Assembly (NCBI GenBank): GCA_000435075.1
Contig: FR890670.1
Span: forward strand, 41,213 to 61,816
Length of the DNA stretch: 20,604 nt
Reading direction: 5' to 3'
Source of the DNA: Bacteroides sp. CAG:770
GTDB lineage: Bacteria; Bacteroidota; Bacteroidia; Bacteroidales; UBA932
Numbering within the stretch: position 1 is the stretch's first letter; every line of letters starts with the position of its first letter. A program made the translations under genes and the position numbers. The notes under the pieces were generated by a model. That model did no database searches, was not told the DNA's origin, and saw only the letters and a program-made list of their open reading frames with translations. Below are positions 15,982 to 20,604 of the stretch, piece after piece.

Positions 15982-16848
15982 ATGACATTGACAATGGCAC
16001 ACACAAGAGAAGAAAAACTTGCGCAGTTCGGCCGCGTGCTGGACATTATGGACAAACTCAGAGAAAAATGCCCATGGAACGGGGCTCAGACCTGGGAAAC
16101 ATTGAGGTCGCTTACTGTGGAGGAAGTTTACGAACTCAGTGATGCTGTCATCAAGCATGAGGACAAAGATGTCGAAAAAGAACTGGGAGACATTCTTCTG
16201 CATGTGGTTTTCTATTCCAAAGTCGCTGAAGAGCAGTCGAAATTCGATGTGGCAGATGTCATGGAGCGCTTGTGCGAGAAGATGACATTCCGTCATCCTC
16301 ATGTGTTCGCCGACGGTCAGGCTGCAGATGCCGAGGCTGTTTCCGAGAACTGGGAAATGATGAAAATGAAGGAGAAGGGCGGGAACAAACGCATTCTTTC
16401 AGGTGTTCCGGATTCGCTGCCGCCGATTCTCAAGGCGTATTCGATGCAGGACAAGGCTAGGGGAGTGGGCTTCGACTGGGAGCGTCCGTCACAGGTATGG
16501 GACAAGGTAAAGGAGGAACAGGGCGAGTTTCAGGCAGAGCTTGAGTCAATGTCAGCGGAGGAAGGCCTTGGCGACACCGTGCCTGCCGGATATACAATGA
16601 CCCCGACTCCTGGTTCTGCCCGTGACCGCGCAGAAGAAGAACTCGGGGACTTCATGTTTGCTGTTGTCAATGCTGCCAGACTCTATGGCCTGAATCCCGA
16701 TACTGCTCTGAACCGTGCCTGCGACAAGTTCCGTCGTCGTTTCACGTATCTGGAGGAGCATACCATCCGTCAGGGTCGCAATCTTACCGACATGACACTT
16801 GCCGAGATGGATGAAATCTGGGATGAGGCCAAGGCCAAAGGCCTGTAG
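15982..16848 (+). CDS. mazG: nucleoside triphosphate pyrophosphohydrolase MazG
   Basis: A cytoplasmic enzyme that hydrolyses NTPs/dNTPs to monophosphates and pyrophosphate, a house-cleaning and stress role. At 288 residues it has the two tandem MazG domains. Domain 1 shows the metal-binding E47-E48-x-x-E51 and E67-x-x-D70, with REKCPWNGAQTWETL before it. Domain 2 shows E178-E179-x-x-E182 and E220-x-x-D223. The loop between the two halves of the second metal site is 38 residues, against about 17 in E. coli MazG, with a Gly/Pro/Thr-rich insert (about 194-214). ATG at 15982 is given; ATG at 15994, giving MAHTREEKLAQFG, fits homologous starts equally well or better. Transcribed alone. Confidence 0.95.
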   Translation: MTLTMAHTREEKLAQFGRVLDIMDKLREKCPWNGAQTWETLRSLTVEEVYELSDAVIKHEDKDVEKELGDILLHVVFYSKVAEEQSKFDVADVMERLCEKMTFRHPHVFADGQAADAEAVSENWEMMKMKEKGGNKRILSGVPDSLPPILKAYSMQDKARGVGFDWERPSQVWDKVKEEQGEFQAELESMSAEEGLGDTVPAGYTMTPTPGSARDRAEEELGDFMFAVVNAARLYGLNPDTALNRACDKFRRRFTYLEEHTIRQGRNLTDMTLAEMDEIWDEAKAKGL

Positions 16849-17098
16849 TCCGGCTCTCGGACGGATGCCCAAGGCCCACGCGCTTTTTCTTGTGTACGTT
16901 ACCCTCGCCCTAAAGGGGCCCTAAAAAGTCCCGAAGGGACCGCGCCGGGGCGCTAGATACCCCTAATAGGGGTCGCAGACGTTAGTCTGCGGGGGTTAGG
17001 AAGTCCGGAGGAGGGGGAACAAAAGACTTTTTGGTCACCCCTCCTTACCCTCACCCTGAGGGCTCCAAAAACGGTGTTTCGCGCTTGCGGAACTTACA
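16849..17098. repeat. GC-rich intergenic stretch of tandem short hairpins
   Basis: Between convergent mazG and the DUF2147 gene lie at least six small inverted repeats: GTCCC-GAA-GGGAC (16928-16940), GCGCC-gg-GGCGC (16942-16953), ACCCCTA-A-TAGGGGT (16959-16973), CGCAGAC-gtta-GTCTGCG (16974-16991), GGAGGGG (17010-17016) with CCCCTCC (17038-17044), and CCCTCA-ccc-TGAGGG (17048-17062). A 13-base direct repeat with one mismatch flanks them: TTACCCTCGCCCT (16899-16911) and TTACCCTCACCCT (17045-17057). Read on the minus strand, the first hairpin is followed by TTTTT (16927-16923), so it can serve as terminator for the DUF2147 gene. The whole looks like a dispersed palindromic repeat or structured RNA more than a plain terminator. 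Confidence 0.65.
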
Positions 17099-17524
17099 TT
17101 ATTTGGTTCTGGTCCAGACTGAGTTTCTGCCAAGTGCAGGAACTCCGATATATCCGCGTAAAGTAAGATTTCCGTCAGACTTAAGTTTGATTGTGGCCTT
17201 GTAGGTGTTTCCGCTTTCAGGGTCATAGATGGTGCCATTCTTCCAGATGCCGTTGTCGTAGGTCATGTCTTTCAGGATGACAACGCCCTTGAGTGTCCTT
17301 TTTCTCAGAGAAGCATCCGGATTCTTTTCATCTTTTGCACCCTCGACAACTGTCCAGACAAGTGTTCCGATATATTTGCCGTTCTGCTTGGTGACTTCCA
17401 CCTTTCCGGTCTTGTTTTCTGACAAGTAGGTTCCCAGAATTCTGTCCGCGTCATTTGTCTGCGCGAAAGCCATGACGGTACAGAGTACCAATATGGCCGA
17501 AATGATTAATTTCTTCATTTTCAT
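17099..17524 (-). CDS. DUF2147 family exported protein
   Basis: A 141-residue protein with a signal peptide (cleavage after MAFAQ, near residue 22) and one DUF2147 domain (PF09917) of about 115 residues. The family pattern is clear: GTYLSENKTGKVEVTKQNGKYIG near the start, NPDASLRKRTLKGVVIL in the middle, then GIWKNGTIYDPESGNTYKA and a final GYIGVPALGRNSVWTR. The family is a small beta-barrel of unknown biochemical role, periplasmic in this setting. It begins MKMKKL; the second Met (residue 3) is an equally possible start. No convincing promoter was found; a 6-bp hairpin (17548-17566) lies just upstream. Transcribed alone, convergent with mazG. Confidence 0.9.
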   Translation of the reverse strand: MKMKKLIISAILVLCTVMAFAQTNDADRILGTYLSENKTGKVEVTKQNGKYIGTLVWTVVEGAKDEKNPDASLRKRTLKGVVILKDMTYDNGIWKNGTIYDPESGNTYKATIKLKSDGNLTLRGYIGVPALGRNSVWTRTK

Positions 17525-17676
17525 AATGTTTTAAATTACAATACTATGCGGCTTCTGCTGAGCCGCTGTTCCTGTCGGAATCCCAGGATTTTCATATGAT
17601 ATGAACCATCATCGGGCCCGACGGGGACTTGCATCACGCAAAAACCGCGCCCGGACAGATGACCGTAGCCGAGTAT

Positions 17677-17732
17677 CGGACCAACGGTGTAAAAATCGGC
17701 CTGATTTTACCCCGTTTGTTTGAATTTTCTGA
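17677..17732 (+). repeat. direct repeat, copy 1
   Basis: 56 bases from CGGACC through GAATTTTCTGA, identical to 18056-18112 except for one missing A (CCAACGG against CCAAACGG). Sequence after the shared block differs, so copy 1 lacks the right-hand inverted arm seen in copy 2. Confidence 0.85.
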
Positions 17733-17834
17733 GTGACTTCAGAATAATTCGACTATCAGGAAGTTATGAAACACTCATCCGCCGAGCCCAGGCCCAAGCT
17801 ATCGCACCTCAAAAGCAGAGTAAATAAGTAAAAC

Positions 17835-17870
17835 GAACCCCGAACGTTAGATAAACAGCTTTCGGGGTTC
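17835..17870. terminator. terminator-like stem-loop
   Basis: A perfect 10-bp stem, GAACCCCGAA (17835-17844) with TTCGGGGTTC (17861-17870), with a 16-base loop. No gene on either strand clearly ends here. It could be left over from a deleted gene or stop minus-strand readthrough from 18259. Confidence 0.5.
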
Positions 17871-17970
17871 ATGTTTCAATACGTAACCCCGGAGAAGCTT
17901 ACACAATAAATTAAGCGTCCCCGATGCCCATGTTGCCGGAAACGCTTACTATACTGCCATCTGTTCAAAT

Positions 17971-18061
17971 GGCTGATTTTCAATGTTATTCTGTAGGTGT
18001 CGTGAAGGTGTCCGTGTAGAACTTGCCCTGAGGCTAGCCCAGGCATCCACAGCTACGGACC
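17971..18061 (-). pseudogene. decayed copy of the 3' end of the 18259-19509 lipoprotein gene
   Basis: 91 bases align with 18244-18335, the last 25 or so codons, stop and 15 bases after the stop of the neighbouring lipoprotein gene, in the same orientation. There are four substitutions and one deleted base. The deletion (in the GCCTGGG run) breaks the frame. The homology ends exactly at CGGACC, where the sequence switches to the repeat unit. Most likely it is the remnant of a tandem paralogue or partial duplication. Confidence 0.8.
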
Positions 18062-18147
18062 AAACGGTGTAAAAATCGGCCTGATTTTACCCCGTTTGTT
18101 TGAATTTTCTGAAACGGTGAAAATAATGATGTTTTCTTACACCGTTT
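18056..18147 (+). repeat. direct repeat copy 2 within an 11-bp inverted-repeat unit
   Basis: Bases 18056-18112 repeat 17677-17732. In addition AAACGGTGTAA (18062-18072) is perfectly inverted at TTACACCGTTT (18137-18147), bounding an 86-base unit, and a nested AAACGGTG (18112-18119) pairs with CACCGTTT (18140-18147), followed by more T. This could be a miniature inverted-repeat element, an IS end remnant, or a terminator. No target duplication is evident. Confidence 0.6.
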
Positions 18148-18258
18148 TTCAAGGATGAATGTCCTCATCATCGACATGTCGTCTGTCAGGCGGTGCGGTA
18201 CGGCGGACGTGGCCAACCCACGGCCTCGGGAAGTGGGAGGTGTGGCTGATTTTCAATG

Positions 18259-19509
18259 TTATTCTGTCGGTGTCGTGAAGGTGTCCGTGTAGAACTTGCC
18301 CTGAAGCTTGCCCCAGGCATCCACAGCCACGGACCATACTATGTATTCCACACCGGCAGTCAGACCTGTGATGTTTTCCTCATCGTAGCCCTCAGGGTCT
18401 GAAGTCGTAAAGCCGCTCCAACGTCCGAGGTCCTCGATAGCCTGCTGCCTCTTGTAGCCATTGGCAACCATTGACTGCTCGATGACTCCGTTGAGGATAT
18501 ATTCAAGAGTCGCCTCATCTGTCTTGTGGGTCTGCTTGAACTCATTGAAAGTCTTCATATCAATGACATCCCACATATAGACAACCTGCTTGTCGGAAGG
18601 AGTTACTCTGATTTTCACCCTTGTAGGAGCCTTGCTGACGTATGAATACTGGAATGAGCATTTTTCCGGGTCACCTCCGATGGTACGGAACTCTTTCTTG
18701 TAGAGCTTTGTGGTAGGCTCTCCGTCAGAGTAGCCAAACGCTATCACATAATAGTCGCGGCCAGGCTGAAGAACTGCCTCATTCTTATACTCGAATATTC
18801 CTTTCGCAGTCATCGTCGGAATGAGGAATGCGTTGTATTCGATGAAATATCTCATGGTTTCTCCGTCGCCAAGCTCATCCACCAGAGACTTTGGCCATGC
18901 ATCCACGAGGTACGGGTCTTCCATGACACTTGGAACTACCTTGTAGTCAGCGCCGTTGTTCGCGATAGTACCAATCGTGATGTCGAGCACGTTCCCGGAA
19001 GGATTGACCGCAGGAGTTGAAAACTCTTTCAATGTCAGTTCGGTCGAAACTGCCCCGTCTTCCTTCACGCCGAAAGCTATCGCATAATAGTCGGTCGCAG
19101 GACTGAGTTTGCTGAAGCGGATAGTCTCAGGAGTAGTTGAGATCAGCTTTTTCAGAACTTCCTCTTTGGAAATATCATATGCCTCCATACGGCGCTTGAC
19201 CTCTCCGTCGAAGTAAGTCTGTAGTCCTGAATCGGTCAGATGGCTGTACGCTTCTTTCCCGAGAATGTCGAAATAGTAAGTAGTCCCCTGAATGGATGGC
19301 CTGACGCTCATATCAACCCCGGTAGGCTCGAGGTTTTCCAGAGTTATCTCAAATGTGCATACCTGCTCACTTGGTTTCTCTTCTTCTCCAGGCGTTCCCG
19401 GCTTTTCGGCCGGTCCGTCTCCGGAATTCTTGTCACATGACGGCAGAACTGCTGCTGTCAGCACGGCAAAGGTAACTGCTGCAATTGTCTTGAGTACTTT
19501 TTTCATCAT
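18259..19509 (-). CDS. lipoprotein with three FN3-like repeats, function unknown
   Basis: A 416-residue lipoprotein (AAVLPSC, C25) followed by a flexible Gly/Pro/Glu spacer (about 26-50), as in surface-displayed proteins. Three diverged repeats of about 110-130 residues follow, starting at CTFEITLENLEP (about 51), LDITIGTIANNGADY (about 174) and CSFQYSYVSKAP (about 285). Each has a first strand pair, a variable helical insert, and a closing unit of the form DYYAIAFGVKEDG...F (D/E-Y-x-V/I-x-A-F/V-x), resembling FN3-like sandwiches of Bacteroidales lipoproteins. I cannot name a function; adhesion or glycan binding is guesswork. The lipoprotein at 7419-8621 carries one similar repeat. A broken copy of this gene's 3' end lies just downstream. 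Confidence 0.8.
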   Translation of the reverse strand: MMKKVLKTIAAVTFAVLTAAVLPSCDKNSGDGPAEKPGTPGEEEKPSEQVCTFEITLENLEPTGVDMSVRPSIQGTTYYFDILGKEAYSHLTDSGLQTYFDGEVKRRMEAYDISKEEVLKKLISTTPETIRFSKLSPATDYYAIAFGVKEDGAVSTELTLKEFSTPAVNPSGNVLDITIGTIANNGADYKVVPSVMEDPYLVDAWPKSLVDELGDGETMRYFIEYNAFLIPTMTAKGIFEYKNEAVLQPGRDYYVIAFGYSDGEPTTKLYKKEFRTIGGDPEKCSFQYSYVSKAPTRVKIRVTPSDKQVVYMWDVIDMKTFNEFKQTHKTDEATLEYILNGVIEQSMVANGYKRQQAIEDLGRWSGFTTSDPEGYDEENITGLTAGVEYIVWSVAVDAWGKLQGKFYTDTFTTPTE

Positions 19510-19682
19510 TTTGTGTAGTTATCAATGCTCACAATATATGAAAAATATATCAATGTCAATGCAATTGCATTTAAAATCCTTCAAAATTGCAGTTATTCTC
19601 CGGCATCGTCGCCTGCTATGATGCGTCTGTCTTCGGCGGCCTCCAATCCGCTCACTTTTAGAAGCCGCTGAGACGACGCTTT

Positions 19683-20252
19683 CTAACGCCCAAGTCTGAG
19701 TTTTTCGAAACGACCATTCTTGGCAACTATAACATCATTCTCGTCTTCTTTATTGACTGCATTGAACCAGAACTCGCCATAGTAATAATCAATATTGGTT
19801 TTCGGTTCAGTCCTCTTTTCGGTAATTCTCATCTTACCGTCTGTTATCTCGTATATCTTGCCATATTCTCCTCGGAAAAATGAATAGTACTGATCCAACT
19901 CATACCATTTTCCGAATGATAAATCCCCTCGTAGATTCATTCTGATTCTGAAAGAAACAGGGAAAGAGTCGTCCCACTCTTCCTCCCCACAATATTTTGG
20001 AGTATCATGCAGTTCATATCCCACAGAATCTGCCGTCTCATCATATTCTATGTATAATAATTTATAATCTGTTTTAAGGAACAAGCCTTTCTTTCTAAAT
20101 TTTGTCGTCTCGTGCGGTCGACCATTAACGTCCACCGAAATTAAAATATCCTCATCAGTACCTTTTAGAACTGAATCTATATCTTTTTTACAATCGGACA
20201 TTGATGTCAATAAGATTAGTGACGTCACGAATAGTGCTAATAACTTTTTCAT
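19683..20252 (-). CDS. small exported protein, function unknown
   Basis: A 189-residue protein with a signal peptide (MKKLLALFVTSLILLTSMSDC). C21 could be lipidated, but Asp at -1 and Met at -3 make a poor lipobox. The mature part is rich in charged and aromatic residues, with alternating strands (KLLYIEYDE, VSFRIRMNLRGD, DYYYGEFWFNAV), and suggests a single beta-rich domain. No family is recognised. It looks more AT-rich than its neighbours, which may mean recent acquisition. It lies 173 bases upstream of the three-repeat lipoprotein and 38 bases downstream of the lipoprotein remnant, all on the minus strand, so they may share a transcript. No clear promoter was found. Confidence 0.7.
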   Translation of the reverse strand: MKKLLALFVTSLILLTSMSDCKKDIDSVLKGTDEDILISVDVNGRPHETTKFRKKGLFLKTDYKLLYIEYDETADSVGYELHDTPKYCGEEEWDDSFPVSFRIRMNLRGDLSFGKWYELDQYYSFFRGEYGKIYEITDGKMRITEKRTEPKTNIDYYYGEFWFNAVNKEDENDVIVAKNGRFEKLRLGR

Positions 20253-20290
20253 ATCACAATCTGTCTTATTAGATTAATAATCAATGGATT

Positions 20291-20446
20291 TCAGAGCGTT
20301 TCTCCAACGGCTGACCTGGTGGTTGGCGCCAGTAATGACTTCAATGTCAATGGAACATCTTCTGATGACGGTTCTGTTGGCGAATATTCCTGCAATGTGC
20401 AGGACATCGCGATGCATAGTAATGCGTAGGTTGAGTTCCTTTTCAT
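20291..20446 (-). pseudogene. 51-residue lipoprotein start, likely truncated fimbrillin-like gene
   Basis: ATG at 20446 opens a 51-codon frame ending TGA at 20293-20291. It encodes a lipoprotein signal (LLCIAMSC, C16), a Ser/Pro/Glu spacer (EYSPTEPSSEDVP), then LLAPTTRSAVGETL. A lipidated start followed by a TR-S/A-x-x pattern is typical of the N-termini of Bacteroidales fimbrillin-like (Mfa-like) and related lipoproteins of 300 or more residues. Here the frame stops where the mature domain should begin, and no continuation is visible in the other frames before the next gene starts at 20252. I read it as a deletion remnant; a real tiny lipoprotein is possible. No promoter match was found upstream, where 20447-20604 is AT-rich and otherwise featureless. 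Confidence 0.55.
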
Positions 20447-20604
20447 AAAGTTTTGTTCTGAGGATTAATATTCAAGTTGTTCATAACATTTGCCAGTTTA
20501 GCTGTTGGTAATTTGCAAAACGTTTCAAAAAAAAACAATAGTCCACGCTGAAAATTACCCCTTTTTAATAATTTTATATCCAGATTGACAATACTTTAGG
20601 GAGC

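Larger units (their letters stand above)
17525..18258. other. gene-poor region with repeats and a decayed gene end
   Basis: 734 bases without a credible intact gene. It holds a hairpin GCGGCT-N7-AGCCGC (17548-17566), two near-identical ~56-base repeats (17677 and 18056), a 10-bp stem-loop (17835-17870), a degenerate copy of the 3' end of the downstream lipoprotein gene (17971-18061), and an 11-bp inverted-repeat unit (18062-18147). The remaining stretches, 17567-17676, 17733-17834, 17871-17970 and 18148-18258, show nothing I can assign. Confidence 0.6.

Noticed and set aside
17591..17676. Possible tRNA or attachment site, from the GC-rich GGGCCCGACGGGGACTTGCA stretch
   Set aside because: No cloverleaf, acceptor stem or T-loop consensus could be drawn.
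17677..18112. CRISPR-like array from the two ~56-base repeats
   Set aside because: Only two copies about 380 bases apart, with repeats too long and no regular spacers or cas genes.
18034..18216. 60-codon minus-strand open frame in the repeat region
   Set aside because: It spans the repeat unit and the frameshifted gene-end copy, with no start signal or family pattern; chance frame.

Overview
The window looks like a chromosomal segment of a Bacteroidales (Bacteroidota) bacterium. The evidence is a SusC/SusD pair, many signal-peptide-II lipoproteins, starts without Shine-Dalgarno sequences but with AT-rich leaders, and several matches to the Bacteroidota promoter (TTG or TTTG, about 18-20 bases, then TAnnTTTG). 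No genus can be assigned from the sequence alone. No rRNA, tRNA, CRISPR array, phage gene or intact transposase was seen.

Left part (1-8621): housekeeping and degradative genes. These are the N-terminal two thirds of acetate kinase (ackA, minus strand, cut by the window edge), a compact ComEC-family membrane protein (plus), a large secreted protein fusing a glycerophosphodiester phosphodiesterase to a GH31 alpha-glycosidase (minus), glucose-6-phosphate isomerase (pgi, plus), and an unidentified lipoprotein (minus). Strong hairpins separate the convergent pairs.

Middle (8804-15738): one plus-strand operon with a near-consensus promoter at its front and a clear terminator at its end. It encodes SusC, SusD, a GH18 endo-beta-N-acetylglucosaminidase-like lipoprotein and a DUF1735/LamG-like lipoprotein. 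The order resembles small N-glycan loci of Bacteroides such as BT1042-BT1045. A surface GH18 would release glycans, the DUF1735/LamG protein and SusD would bind them, and SusC would import them. susC as given is broken by a one-base deletion.

Right part (15982-20604): mazG, a GC-rich stretch of short hairpins, a DUF2147 protein, and a 734-base gene-poor stretch holding repeats and a decayed copy of the 3' end of the next gene. Then come a three-repeat lipoprotein, a small AT-rich secreted protein, and a 51-residue lipoprotein start that looks like the remnant of a fimbrillin-like gene.

The observations most worth follow-up are the GDPD-GH31 fusion (perhaps acting on glycosylated glycerol-phosphate polymers), the heptamer GTCAATG/CATTGAC found 32 times and densest in the comEC-like gene, the susC frameshift, and the repeat and microhomology architecture at 17677-18335.
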